Under the pieces are notes generated by a model that saw nothing but the letters and a program-made list of their open reading frames with translations, was not told the DNA's origin and made no database searches. A stretch of DNA of 36,630 nucleotides from Candidatus Segatella intestinihominis (GTDB lineage: Bacteria; Bacteroidota; Bacteroidia; Bacteroidales; Bacteroidaceae), in NCBI GenBank assembly GCA_900548535.1, contig URLG01000025.1, forward strand, positions 1-36,630. The letters run 5' to 3'. Below are positions 7,004 through 17,600 of this stretch, piece after piece (position 1 is the stretch's first letter; the number at the start of each line of letters is the position of its first letter). The translations under genes and the position numbers were made by a program.

Positions 7004-7040
7004 ACAACAAACTATAATAGCTTAACTTAAAAAAGAAGCC

Positions 7041-8051
7041 TTATTCAATGGTCACTTTATCTACATAGTAGCCATGACCCACACAGATGAAACCATCTTC
7101 AGCTGCCATCTTATCAAGAACCTCTTGTGTCAACTCGAACTTAACGACATTTCCATCACCAAACTCATACGGAGAAGTCAAGTCAGTCCACCAGGTTGTG
7201 GCAAGCTTAATCTGATGATATTCATCGTCATCCTTCATCGAGCAATAAACTCGGAGAGTCTGACCAGCCTTCCACTTAGCAATTTGCTCCTTGGTGATGA
7301 GGTTGAAGGTCTTGTTAGGATCGCCATCTCCTAAGTTCCAAGATACATAGTGATGACCTTCCCACTGGGTGTTCTCCATAGAAGGGCGAGGCTCAGTGGT
7401 TACCTTGAGAGTACCACCAGGGAATTCTAATCCATCGCCATCTACCAGCGTGATGGCATACTCACCATTCTCCAAACCTTCAGGAGCAGTAAGCTTCATG
7501 GCTGTGCCCTCTTCGAGAACCTCGAAGGTTGCTTTCTTGCCACCTACCAAGACCTTAGTAACAGTACCGAGGTTCTTGCACTTATGGATTGTGGTCTCAG
7601 CACCTGGAGCCACCCAAAGCTCGATGGCATTCGTGCCGAGAGTTGGGTCGTCAGCAGCTGGAGTTACTACCACATTGAGTGTACGAGAAGTACTCTTTCC
7701 CTTCGTAGTGGTAGCCACAATCTTCAAGGTGTGATTACCAACAGGCAGAGCCTGGTCGATGGTAGTGCCCTCAGCTATCTGAGTATCATCCAAGAGCCAA
7801 GTTACTGTGGTGTAATGTACTGGCGTAACCTTGATTTCCATCTTCAAGTTGGTCTTGCGATCCAACTTCTGGTCAGCCAAGTCGGTGTTCAAGATACGAG
7901 GATCGTCATCTTCCGAAACAGTGAAGAATGGATCATCATCGGAAGAACAAGAAGACAATGTAGCTGTGCCAGCGAGCGCCAAGCTCATGGCGAAGAGCAT
8001 CATCCATGCCTTCAACACCTTACCCATATATTGATTCATTATCTTTTTCAT
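7041..8051 (-). CDS. SusE/F-position surface glycan-binding lipoprotein
   Basis: This 336-residue lipoprotein has a signal peptide and a lipobox LSSC (C35), followed by SSDDDP, an acidic stretch typical of surface export in Bacteroidota. After a first Ig/PKD-like domain (about 60-130, ending LNVVVTPAADDP) comes a second beta-sandwich (about 140-215). A C-terminal domain (about 220-336) is rich in exposed aromatics (WEGHHYVSWNLGDG, TTWWTD, GHGYYVDK). Aromatic platforms of this kind bind glycans in SusE/SusF and SGBP proteins. It directly follows susD, the usual position. It is predicted to tether beta-glucan at the cell surface and feed the SusCD transporter. The sequence is not closely recognisable, so substrate assignment rests on the GH5 and GH3 partners. 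Confidence 0.75.
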   Translation of the reverse strand: MKKIMNQYMGKVLKAWMMLFAMSLALAGTATLSSCSSDDDPFFTVSEDDDPRILNTDLADQKLDRKTNLKMEIKVTPVHYTTVTWLLDDTQIAEGTTIDQALPVGNHTLKIVATTTKGKSTSRTLNVVVTPAADDPTLGTNAIELWVAPGAETTIHKCKNLGTVTKVLVGGKKATFEVLEEGTAMKLTAPEGLENGEYAITLVDGDGLEFPGGTLKVTTEPRPSMENTQWEGHHYVSWNLGDGDPNKTFNLITKEQIAKWKAGQTLRVYCSMKDDDEYHQIKLATTWWTDLTSPYEFGDGNVVKFELTQEVLDKMAAEDGFICVGHGYYVDKVTIE

Positions 8052-8116
8052 CTTAATAATATTTACTCATAAAGGCGTCTGCCCCTAATTATTAATTATA
8101 AATTATTCATTCTTAA

Positions 8117-9901
8117 TTATTTAATGTAGCCCTTGCCGTAAGGAGGATTGAAGTCGCCCTGTACGTTGACATCCGACTTATCCCACCACAACTTCTTGTG
8201 CCAGTCATCAGTACCACCCATGCGCTCGATGGCAGCCTTATAGTTCACACTGTTATACTGACCTTCCAACTCTGGATAACGCAAGCGAGTAGGCATCGAC
8301 ATGTTAGAATCGGTATAAGTGAAACCTTGGGTAAAGATGCCGAGACGACTTCTATCCAAAATAGCTGGGTAGTCAGAACGACGCATGTTAGCCCAACCCT
8401 CTGATGGATTCATCATATGGAGAATCCATGCCTGGGTATTGATGGTCTCCTTCGGATTGTCGCCCAATGGGTTGCTGGCGATAAAGGCATTGATCTCATC
8501 CTCGGAAATCTTGTTGGAGGTGAGATAATAGTTGTTAAGCAATTTCATAGAGGCACGCACACCATCCTCATAGAGAGACTCTGCTTCGCCAGACACATTC
8601 CATCCCTTGGTCTTAGCCTCAGCCATCAAGAATTTAACCTCAGCCGAAGTGATAAGGATACCAGGGCAAGAAGGCATCTCAAAGTCGATGTTCAAGTGAG
8701 GACGCATAGCACGAGCTCGGAAGTCGGAGTTATCGTATGTATTAGGATCCTGCTCTGCCAACTTAGCGAGCGTTGGGAAATCAGAGCTTGCAGCCACATT
8801 CATCCAGTCGCTATACCACGCTGCCCCCGGATTACATGGTTCCTCGCCCACTCCCTGACGCTGGAAGTAAGACAACATCTCGTCGGTCAAGTCGATGTTC
8901 TGCTCCTTATCTGGCTTTACTTGACTACGCTTGATGTTGTAGTAGTGGCGGCAGATGCGATACAGACGAGGGTCATGGGTATTCTGCATCTGATAGAACA
9001 GTGTAGAACTTACGAATGTTGGAGATGTAGCATCCTGACCATAAAGTATCTCGCACAAGGCATTGGTGCGGAAGTCATAGTCGTTGGCTCCATCATAATA
9101 GGTATAAGGTGAGTCAGCATACTTGATGTAAGCATCATCAGCGGCAGAATCGATAAAGCCATTCGCATCAGCCAGTACCTTCTCAAACTCCTGCTGAGCC
9201 TTGGTAGGATTCACGTCAGAAATACGCATGGCGAAACGCATACGCAGCGAGTTGGCATATTTCTTCCACTTAGCCACATCACCACCCAGGCTAGTAACAT
9301 CACCAGAGATATGGTCGGTGCCTGTGCCCAACTGCTGCTCGCAAGCCTCCAATTCGGTAAAGAACCAGTTGTAAAGCTCTTCCTGGGTATCATACTTAGG
9401 GTTAGAGATGCCCTCGATATAACCCAAACCAGCCTCAGAGGCAGGAATATCACCATAGATATCTGTAAGCACTGAGAGCAGATACACACGATGGATGCGG
9501 AGCGCTGCATTCAGGTTAGCCTTGTCAGCAGAATTGTGAATGGCATCCACCAAGTTCTTGATGGAAATCTCATAATAGCGGTCCCAGATACGACGGGCGA
9601 TATCATCCTCGAAGAAATTGGAACCCGCATAATTGGATACATTCCAGCCACCAGCAAAATACTGGTCGAAACCTGTGATATAGTTACGATAGGTATCCAT
9701 CAAACTAAAGTCACCGTAAGTCTGTAACAATGATGTTGTCAACTGTGCATTAGGGTCCAGCTCGTTCACCTTGGTCTTATCGGTGTTGGTGCGCTCCATC
9801 ATATCGTCAGAGCAAGAAGTCATCACGCCACCAGTAGCCATCAACAGCATAGCCATAGCGAAACCGCCTTTGCCTATATATTTCTTGATAATATTGTTCA
9901 T
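8117..9901 (-). CDS. susD: SusD/RagB outer-membrane lipoprotein
   Basis: The 594-residue product carries a signal peptide with lipobox VMTSC (C30) followed by SDD. It belongs to the SusD_2-like branch: recognisable stretches are DIYGDIPASEA, the helical TPR-like region around AALRIHRVYLLSVLTDIYG, and NTHDPRLYRICRHY in the middle. The C-terminal part (VKFLMAEAKTKGW, then WAN MRRSDYPAI) matches the family. SusD lids the SusC barrel and captures oligosaccharides at the surface. It lies 56 bases after susC on the same strand, and 65 bases before the glycan-binding gene, so one transcript is expected. Its stop codon lies in an AT-rich seven-base-period repeat (about 8088-8122). Confidence 0.92.
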   Translation of the reverse strand: MNNIIKKYIGKGGFAMAMLLMATGGVMTSCSDDMMERTNTDKTKVNELDPNAQLTTSLLQTYGDFSLMDTYRNYITGFDQYFAGGWNVSNYAGSNFFEDDIARRIWDRYYEISIKNLVDAIHNSADKANLNAALRIHRVYLLSVLTDIYGDIPASEAGLGYIEGISNPKYDTQEELYNWFFTELEACEQQLGTGTDHISGDVTSLGGDVAKWKKYANSLRMRFAMRISDVNPTKAQQEFEKVLADANGFIDSAADDAYIKYADSPYTYYDGANDYDFRTNALCEILYGQDATSPTFVSSTLFYQMQNTHDPRLYRICRHYYNIKRSQVKPDKEQNIDLTDEMLSYFQRQGVGEEPCNPGAAWYSDWMNVAASSDFPTLAKLAEQDPNTYDNSDFRARAMRPHLNIDFEMPSCPGILITSAEVKFLMAEAKTKGWNVSGEAESLYEDGVRASMKLLNNYYLTSNKISEDEINAFIASNPLGDNPKETINTQAWILHMMNPSEGWANMRRSDYPAILDRSRLGIFTQGFTYTDSNMSMPTRLRYPELEGQYNSVNYKAAIERMGGTDDWHKKLWWDKSDVNVQGDFNPPYGKGYIK

Positions 9902-9957
9902 TTTTGTTATTGTCTTTTAATCAGTTAGAACTATCATTTCTATTACCCCAAAGAGCA

Positions 9958-12900
9958 TTAGAACTTCACATTCACGTTGATACCATAGCTCTTGCGAGAT
10001 GGCAGAGAACCATACTCCAAACCGAGGCCAGAGGTATTGTAGCTTGAGTCTGGGTCGATGTTAGGAATGTTCTTCCAAACGATGAATGGGTTACGAGCCA
10101 CGAAGGAAACATTCAAGCCCTTGACCCACTTGCCGAGCAAGCTCTCTGGGAAGGTATAACCGAAGGTAATCTCACGACACTTCACGTAAGAGTTGTCATA
10201 TACAAACTGGCTCTGTACACTAGTAGCCATGTGCTTCCAGTAATCCTCTGGGTTCACAGCGATATCGTTCTGGCGATAAGTACCATCACCATTGTCGATG
10301 ACACCCTCTGCTACGAATCCCTTGCAGTTGCCCGTCTCACGCCATGCGGCGATGTCCATGCCTGCTGCCTGGCGAGCCTCCTCAGAAGCATACCATTCCT
10401 CACGACCTGCCAATGTGCCCTTAGCCTTACCTGTCTGGTATGCTGAGCGCATAGACATAGAGTATATGTCGGCACCAACCTTCACATCGAAGGATGCAGA
10501 GAGGCGGAAGTTCTTGTAAGAGAATGTGGTATAGAAACCACCTGTCCAATCCCAAGAAGAGTTGCCGATGGTCTTCACATTCTGATCTACCTTTGGCAAA
10601 CCTGTGGCTGCATCAATCACCACCTGGCCTTGCTCATTGCGTACCACATCGTGTCCTCTGATAGCACCGTAGTTCTCTCCAACTTGGGCACCGACTGATA
10701 CACCGCACCATGTAGCCTTAGCCAACTCGAAATAGTCCATACCATCTACGAGCGACTTCACCTTGTTGGTATTCTTGGAGAAGTTGACACCCATGTCCCA
10801 TCCAAAGTCCTTGATCTGGAGCAGACGACCATTGAGGGCAATCTCGATACCCTTGTTCTGAATCTCACCGGCATTTACCAAGCGGTAAGCATAGCCAGAA
10901 GTGGTGGTAGAGGCAAGACTCAAGATCTGGTCCTTGGAGTTCTGATTATAATAGGTGGCATCCAAGCCCAAGCGACCATTGAAGAACTTCATCTCCAAAC
11001 CCAACTCGTAAGAGCCTGTCATGGTTGGCTTCAAGTCCTTGTTTGGCTGGGTAGCATTGCTAATCATACCGATGGTATAGCCAGCATAGCTGTACTTGCC
11101 TGTGGAGTAGTTGAGTGCAAGCTGATAAGGGTCGGTATCGCTACCTACCTTAGCCCAAGATGCACGTACCTTACCATAGTTGATAATCTTCTTGTTCTTG
11201 ATGAACTCAGAGAATACCAAGCTACCTGATACAGATGGGTAAACGTATGTATTATTGCTGGTAGGGAGCGTAGATGACTTATCGCCACGGATGGTTCCCT
11301 CCAGATAGTAAGTATGCTTGTAGCCGATGCTTGCGCTGGCATAGAGCGAACTGATCTGCTTCTTGTACATACTCTCACGAGTGTTCTGCTCCTGATAGTT
11401 CATGATGTTCTGGATGCCATTCATCTGCTGGTTAAGACCGGTGTTGGTGATGGTCTTGTTGTTCACCTTGAAGATGTTGCCACCCGCTGTGGCATTGACA
11501 TCGAAGTCGCCCCATGAGTTGTTGTAGAGGGCGAGCAGCTCCGCATTCAGTGTGCGGTTATTGAAGATTTGGTCGGTAAGCTTTCCGGCTGGTGTACCTG
11601 GAGTGGTCTTGGCAATGAAGTCCTCGAAGTTCATGTTGGTGATGTCTGTACCGATGGTACCCTGCAACTTCAAGTGCTTGTCGATGTTCCAGATAGCCTT
11701 ACCTGTCAAGCGGAACACATCCTTCTTAGAGGTGTTGCTGTTCTTATAGAGATCCCAGTATGGGTTCTTGTTGTACTGGTCGTTACCATTCCAGTTCTGA
11801 TAGTTGCCATCGGCATCCTCATAGTTCTTGAGCCATGCCTGGTTGTAAGTGCCTGCCAAAGTCATGAGGTTCTTACCTACATTGCTCTGAGAATCACCCA
11901 AGGCAGGACGGTTCTTTACATCCTCACGGGTATAGTTGGCAGTGAAGTCGAAATCCACAGGACCAGCTGATGTGTTAACACGCAGGTTGAAGTTGTCACG
12001 ACTCATGTTGGTGTTAGGCAGGATGTCCTTGTTGCGCATATCGGTGAAAGAGAAGCGCATACCAGTCTTACCAGAGTTAACAGAGAGGATGGCTGAGTTC
12101 TGGGCTGTCAAACCTGTGCGGAAGAAATCAGAGGCATTGTTAGGATACATCATGAAAGAATGCTCCTGACCATCGAAGTACTTGAAGACGAAATCATCCG
12201 CCTTAGGTCCCCAACTAGAATTGGTACCAGAGGTACTAGAGGTTGGAAGGGCACCATTATATCCCATACCATACACTTCCTGAATATCGTTCCACTTAGC
12301 CAACTGGGTATCGATGGTGAAAGAGCCATTATACTCCACACCAATCTTATCCTTCTCTGCCTTCTTGGTAGTAATCAAGATAACACCGTGAGAGGCACGG
12401 CTACCATAGAGTGCAGAGGCTGCAGGACCCTTCAAGACAGTCATGGTCTCGATATCATCTGGGTTGATGGCAGAGATACCATCACCAAGGTCGTAGCCAC
12501 CAGCCTCGCCAGCGCTACCAAAGTTGGTATTATCCAAAGGCACACCATCCACTACATAGAGAGGCTGGTTGTTGCCTGCCATTTCTGTATTACCACGGAG
12601 GAGCACACGGGTAGAACCAGATGCACCACCAGCTGTATTCTGAACCACGAGACCTGCTACCTTACCAGAGAGTGAGTTGATGACATTGGTCTCCTTAGCC
12701 TTGGTGAGTTCCTCACCCTTCACCTCAGAGAGACCATAACCCAGAGCCTTGCGATCACGCTTGATACCAAGGGCTGTAACAACCACCTCATTCAGTGCCT
12801 TGCCATCTTCCTGCAAGGTAACCTTCATACCATTGGCAGCCTTAATCTTCAATGTCTTGTAGCCTACATAGCTTACTTCGAGCATCTGTCCAGGCTTACA

Positions 12901-13140
12901 ATTAATGACAAAGTTACCGTCTAGGTCGGTAACAGCACCTGTTGTTGTACCAGACACCTTGACACTAGCGCCAATCAAGGTTTCGCCCGTAGCATCTACT
13001 ACGGTACCCTTCAAGCCTTGATTCTGCTGAGGAGCCACACTCATGGAGTTGTTGCTCACCTGCGCAGCCAAGATAGCACTTGTAGGTGTCCACATCAAAC
13101 CTGCGCCAAGCAGGCCGAGAAGCATAGTTTTCTTTCTCAT
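9958..13140 (-). CDS. susC: SusC/RagA TonB-dependent outer-membrane transporter
   Basis: This 1060-residue protein has a signal peptide and a carboxypeptidase-regulatory-like domain (about 42-113, LKGTVVDATGETLIGASVKV at its start). A TonB-box-like ALNEVVVTALG (115-125) follows, then the plug (about 130-260, with LLRGN, PLYVVDGVP and GPAASALYGSRA), and a 22-strand barrel ends in INVNVKF with the terminal Phe. It imports oligosaccharides across the outer membrane using TonB energy, paired with the SusD lid encoded next. Length and domain order are normal. It lies 100 bases after the GH5 gene. No clear TAnnTTTG element precedes it, so it is probably transcribed from the promoter ahead of GH5. 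Confidence 0.95.
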   Translation of the reverse strand: MRKKTMLLGLLGAGLMWTPTSAILAAQVSNNSMSVAPQQNQGLKGTVVDATGETLIGASVKVSGTTTGAVTDLDGNFVINCKPGQMLEVSYVGYKTLKIKAANGMKVTLQEDGKALNEVVVTALGIKRDRKALGYGLSEVKGEELTKAKETNVINSLSGKVAGLVVQNTAGGASGSTRVLLRGNTEMAGNNQPLYVVDGVPLDNTNFGSAGEAGGYDLGDGISAINPDDIETMTVLKGPAASALYGSRASHGVILITTKKAEKDKIGVEYNGSFTIDTQLAKWNDIQEVYGMGYNGALPTSSTSGTNSSWGPKADDFVFKYFDGQEHSFMMYPNNASDFFRTGLTAQNSAILSVNSGKTGMRFSFTDMRNKDILPNTNMSRDNFNLRVNTSAGPVDFDFTANYTREDVKNRPALGDSQSNVGKNLMTLAGTYNQAWLKNYEDADGNYQNWNGNDQYNKNPYWDLYKNSNTSKKDVFRLTGKAIWNIDKHLKLQGTIGTDITNMNFEDFIAKTTPGTPAGKLTDQIFNNRTLNAELLALYNNSWGDFDVNATAGGNIFKVNNKTITNTGLNQQMNGIQNIMNYQEQNTRESMYKKQISSLYASASIGYKHTYYLEGTIRGDKSSTLPTSNNTYVYPSVSGSLVFSEFIKNKKIINYGKVRASWAKVGSDTDPYQLALNYSTGKYSYAGYTIGMISNATQPNKDLKPTMTGSYELGLEMKFFNGRLGLDATYYNQNSKDQILSLASTTTSGYAYRLVNAGEIQNKGIEIALNGRLLQIKDFGWDMGVNFSKNTNKVKSLVDGMDYFELAKATWCGVSVGAQVGENYGAIRGHDVVRNEQGQVVIDAATGLPKVDQNVKTIGNSSWDWTGGFYTTFSYKNFRLSASFDVKVGADIYSMSMRSAYQTGKAKGTLAGREEWYASEEARQAAGMDIAAWRETGNCKGFVAEGVIDNGDGTYRQNDIAVNPEDYWKHMATSVQSQFVYDNSYVKCREITFGYTFPESLLGKWVKGLNVSFVARNPFIVWKNIPNIDPDSSYNTSGLGLEYGSLPSRKSYGINVNVKF

Positions 13141-13181
13141 AGTTGATATTTTGTCTTTAGTTTAATAATTATTCTTATTAG

Positions 13182-13248
13182 CATTTGAATTCTTTGTCTT
13201 AATTTACATTTGAATTCTTCACTCTTCGTTCTTCACTCTTCACTTACC
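13182..13248. repeat. Direct repeats between GH5 and susC
   Basis: CATTTGAATTCTT occurs at 13182-13194 and again at 13207-13219, with a 25-base period. It is followed by a seven-base-period run of TTCACTC-like units to about 13248, which reaches into the GH5 stop codon region. These could be remnants of duplication or a second regulator site ahead of susC. Confidence 0.5.
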
Positions 13249-14418
13249 AAAGATTCCTTCCGTTACCCAAGGTGCCTTGAGCTGCATATTCTTGAATCGG
13301 TCAAAGATGCCAAACATCTCCTGACCACTGCCAAACTTAGAGTTGTCCCAAACGAAGGTGGAGAATCCACGCTTCTTTGCCTCAGATACCAGGAAATGGC
13401 AGTAATAAGTCATGTTCTCGTGAATCTTATCGATGTTTTTGGAGGTGTAATGGTCAGACATTCCCCACTCTCCTATCACGATGCCGAGTCCCTGGTTGCA
13501 CCAAGTATTGACCACCTTGTCGAAGAAATCGGTCATGGTCTTCTCATTGCTATCAGGTGTCTCGCCATACTGCTTGTAATCATCGCCCCAGAAGTAATAC
13601 TTCACACCGCCGGCATAATCCCAAGGTTGATAGTAATGGAACTCCACGCTCATGTACTTATTGGCATTATCTTCCGCATCTTTTGGAATGATAAAATCTC
13701 CATTGTCGATACCAAACTGAGGATTGCAAACGTAAGTCTGCACGATGAGATGACGCTTGGCATTGTTGCCACCAGTGGCACGAACCACATCTACGAAAAT
13801 CTGATTGTAGGCATTCTGCACCTCCAAGTTCTCAGCAGTTGGTTTGCCCCAGTTGTCCTTAATGTGAACCTCGTTGGTACCAGCGAAAGCAAGGCGATAA
13901 TCATAATTGGCAAACTCTGATGCGATGTTCATCCAGAGCAAGGCGAGTTTCTGGCAGTTCTCCTCTTTATATTGTAAGGTAGGTCTGCCCTCAAGCCACT
14001 TTTCGTGATGCACATTGATGATGACCTTCATGTCATATCCGAGACACCAGCCCACCACCTCCTTGATGCGAGCTATCCAAGCCTTGTCAATGCTCATAGC
14101 CTGCGGATTGGTGATGTGACACTGCCAACGGATAGGAATACGAATGGCATTGAAACCAGCCTTCTTGACGGCAGCTATCATCTTCTTGGTGACAACAGGA
14201 TTGCCCCAAGCTGTCTCTGCATTGATAGAGCCATCAGGGTTACCTATCTGCATCGACTCTCCATCTTGACCCGGAGCAGAGCATTCAAACTCATTGCCGA
14301 GGTTCCAACCGATGACATCCTTGTTCCACTCTTGAGCGGTAGGAATTGCCTTACAAGAAGAAGTGATACCAAATATGCCTGCGAGGAGCAAACATATCTT
14401 TAAAATGTTTCTTTTCAT
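13240..14418 (-). CDS. GH5 endo-beta-glucanase (cellulase family), lipoprotein
   Basis: This 392-residue glycoside hydrolase of family 5 makes internal cuts in beta-glucans. A signal peptide ends at a plausible lipobox ITSSC (C22), so the enzyme is probably an outer-membrane lipoprotein. GH5 landmarks in order: GWNLGNEFEC (37-46), RIPIRWQ (93-99), VIINVHHE (132-139), the acid/base E183 in AGTNEVH, VEFHYYQPWDY (258-268), the nucleophile E317 in VIGEWGM, and FVWDN near the end. The pattern WGNP...K..GF...RIP suggests the subfamily 4 region, whose members act on cellulose, mixed-linkage glucan or xyloglucan, but I cannot fix the subfamily by eye. It is the first gene behind the candidate PUL promoter and operator. 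Confidence 0.88.
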   Translation of the reverse strand: MKRNILKICLLLAGIFGITSSCKAIPTAQEWNKDVIGWNLGNEFECSAPGQDGESMQIGNPDGSINAETAWGNPVVTKKMIAAVKKAGFNAIRIPIRWQCHITNPQAMSIDKAWIARIKEVVGWCLGYDMKVIINVHHEKWLEGRPTLQYKEENCQKLALLWMNIASEFANYDYRLAFAGTNEVHIKDNWGKPTAENLEVQNAYNQIFVDVVRATGGNNAKRHLIVQTYVCNPQFGIDNGDFIIPKDAEDNANKYMSVEFHYYQPWDYAGGVKYYFWGDDYKQYGETPDSNEKTMTDFFDKVVNTWCNQGLGIVIGEWGMSDHYTSKNIDKIHENMTYYCHFLVSEAKKRGFSTFVWDNSKFGSGQEMFGIFDRFKNMQLKAPWVTEGIFGK

Positions 14419-14495
14419 TCTTTTTAAGTTATAGTTGTTGTCGTTATGAAAAAATTATTGTTTATTCAATACTAGTCCTCATCGGAACTAGGCTG

Positions 14496-14503
14496 CAAAA
14501 GTA
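14496..14503 (-). promoter_or_regulatory. -7 element of the PUL operon
   Basis: TACTTTTG on minus (14503-14496) matches TAnnTTTG and lies 77 bases ahead of the GH5 start. No TTTG exists at the -33 distance; instead an AGGTTT repeat covers that position. This suits a promoter that needs an activator such as the HTCS. Confidence 0.6.
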
Positions 14504-14522
14504 TAGAAAAGGAGAAGAAAGA

Positions 14523-14580
14523 AGGTTTGAATACCAACAAAAAAGGTTTCAAATCTGACAAAACGCCAGGTTTGAAACCT
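14523..14580 (-). promoter_or_regulatory. Candidate HTCS operator: three phased AGGTTT repeats
   Basis: AGGTTTGA (14523-14530), AGGTTTCAAA (14544-14553) and the 13-base palindrome AGGTTTGAAACCT (14568-14580) begin 21 and 24 bases apart, about two helical turns each. The nearest repeat lies 20 bases upstream of the -7 element. AraC-type regulators bind phased direct repeats in this position. That the neighbouring HTCS is the binder is inference. Confidence 0.55.
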
Positions 14581-14677
14581 ATCATATATCATAGAGTATT
14601 ATTAATCAGAGATTTAATCTACAAGGTCACAACTCTGATTTCTGCAAATTTCAATATAAAGACATACCTTTCTTCAT

Positions 14678-17600
14678 CTATTTTCTACCCGTGTACTTGC
14701 TTGGAGATACTCCAAAATGCTTCTTAAACACGGTACTGAAGTACTTCACATTGACAAATCCCGCTTTCACGGAGACATCCATCACGCTGTCGCCCTGCTC
14801 CAGATACATGGCAGCTTGCTCCAAGCGTATCAAGCGGATGAAGTCTTGTGGTGCTTGACCGGTCAAGTTCTTCAATCGTCCATAGAAAAGAGTGCGGCTC
14901 ATTGCCATCTCTCTACAGAGACGGTCGATATTGAAATCGGTGTCGCTCAAGTTGGTCATCACCAGCTGGGTGGTCTTATCGATGAAGGCTTGGTCTTGTG
15001 GGTCCAGTTCAACGGAATCTATCTTATTCTCATCGGATGAAGTTATGTTCTCACCAGATGATTTTTTATTTTCATCGGAAGACGCGGAAGACGCGGAAGC
15101 TGCGCCTGATAATTCTTTCACAGAGGCTTCGCCTGCTCTTACAAGGGCTAGACTTCGCTCCATATAATATTGGCTCAGGCGGCGACGGTTCTTCAACATG
15201 CTATCTATCTTGCTGGCAAGAATGGCGGAATCGAAAGGCTTGGCGATATAATCGTCGGCTCCCAATCCCAGTCCCTCTATCATGAAGTCTCTGCCAGCCT
15301 TAGCCGTCAGGAGAATGACTGGGAGCCAAGAGGTCTCCTTGTTTTCCTTGATGCGGCGACAGAGTTCATCACCCTGAATGCCTGGCATCATCACATCGGA
15401 TACCACGATATCGCACTCGCCATTCTCTCTCAGATAACGGATGGCCTCCTCGCCACTCTCCACATCCACTACGTGATAGGTATCACTAAATGCCATGCGG
15501 ATATATTGGCGCAGGTCGGCATTGTCATCCACAAAGAGAATCGTGTCTCTGTGCTGGTCTGAAGTGCAGGCATCTGCTGACACAGCAGCCTCGGCTACAG
15601 GCAACGTGAAACTGAATGTGGTGCCCTTGCCCTCTTCGCTCTCAAAGCTTAGACTACCACCCATCTTCTCCACCAATTGCTTGGTAAGCATCAAGCCGAG
15701 TCCACTGCCCATCTCTTGCGAATTGACAGCATTGGATGCACGATAGAAACTTTGGAAGATATGCTTCTTCTCCGCCATTGGGATGCCGATGCCCGTATCG
15801 CTCACATGGATGCTGATCATGTTATCTTCAGCTAGAGACGACGAGACGGTTACCTTTCCACCATCTGGCGTATACTTAATGGCATTGGAAAGAATATTCT
15901 CAAATACCAAGTCTATCATCTTCATGTCAGTCTTCACTACGCTGTCACCCTCCTCTTCCAAGTCTAGACAGATATGCTTCTCTGCCGCCATCGTTTGGAA
16001 TTTATCCACCTGCTGTCGCAATAGAACCAACAAGCTGACATCCTGCAAATGCAGCATCTCCTTGGTCTGGTCTACTTTTTGGAAGTCGAGCAACTCGGTT
16101 ACCATTCTCAGAAGTTTGTCGCCATTGCGCTGCGCCATATCCAAGAAACCACGATTCTTCTCGCTGAGACTGGCATCCTTTGCCAAGTCGGCAAGCGGAG
16201 CCAATACCAAACTTAATGGGGTGCGAATATTGTGGGCTGTATTCACAAAGAAGTTGATTTTCTCATCATAATATTTACGATGCAATCGCTCCTTGTAATA
16301 ATCCCAACCCAAATAGGCAATGCTGCTTAAGAGACAGAGATAGATGATCCAAGCCCACCAAGAGTTCCACCAAGGTTCGGCAATATGGATGCGCAGAGAG
16401 GCTTCGCCCAATACACGACCATTGCTTCTGCCTATCGCCTTGACATGGAAGGTGTAACTGCCAGGAGACAAATTGGCAAAGCGAGCATCTTGATTAGCCG
16501 ACAACTCGCTCCACTGGTGGTCATAGCCCTCCAGATAATACTGGTACTGGATATCATGCTGATACTGATAGTTGATGCTCTCAAAAGAGATGACGAGCGT
16601 ATTCTCGGCATGCGAGAAACTCAGCTTGCCCTCCTGCAACATATCAAAGAGCTGCTGATTCCAATCCGCAGTCAGTTCCTTGCCCTCTACTTCCACGCCC
16701 AATATGCGGAGTGGAGCGGCATAGTTCAATCCCCTGGCAAAGCGAGGCGCCAAGATGACCGCTCCATTGCTGCTGCCAAAGATGATTCTGCCATCAAAGG
16801 TGAGAGCCACAGACATGCGCTTATACTCACACTCCAAGCCCTTGAAGAAGTTGAGATTGGTTACCTTACCATCAGATATGAATGCCAATCCTTTGTCGGT
16901 GCTCATCCATATCTTGCCATTGGCGGTCTTGAGCAGCGCATAGACATTGTTGGAAGGCAACGACTGCTGGGTGGTATACTGGGTGATGTGGTGGGTCTTG
17001 AAATCATAGAGACACAGACCTCCACCATCAGTGGCAAGCCAAATGTGCTGAGCATCTTGGTAAACCATCGAATTGACAAAGAAGTTATAATCCGTCTTGG
17101 GATATTCCTCGGGATAATAGAAACGAACGATGTGATGGGTACGCTTGTCCACCCGATAGCATCCATGGGATGTGCCCACTACCACATACTGATGGTCGGG
17201 CGACTCTGTGATACACTGCACCTCCCGGATAGGCAAGGTCTTGATGCCCTGTGCAGACACGTGCACCATATCGCCATCCAGACAACCTATCCACAAGCCA
17301 CCATCCTGATCGACAAACAAACTGAATACGTAATCCGACTTCAACTTGCCATTGGCGAGCGAAAAAGCCTGTACGGCACTGCCATCACTATGCACCTCAT
17401 ACACACCATTGCCATAGGTACCCACATAGATTTTGCCATCTCGGGTACGGCAGAGAGTAAGAGCCACCTTATTATAGAGTCCATGATGCCACTGATGCGT
17501 CAGCTCATCATAGATGCTCACGCCCTTATCTGTAGCATAATATAGCTTGCCGTCATATCCCTGCAAGATGTCATTCACGCTGTTGTCCAAGAGCGACTGA

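Noticed and set aside
16385..17545. Long open frame (386 codons) on plus, opposite the HTCS gene
   Set aside because: It lies inside the HTCS propeller coding region, has no recognisable motif, and the minus frame is certain.
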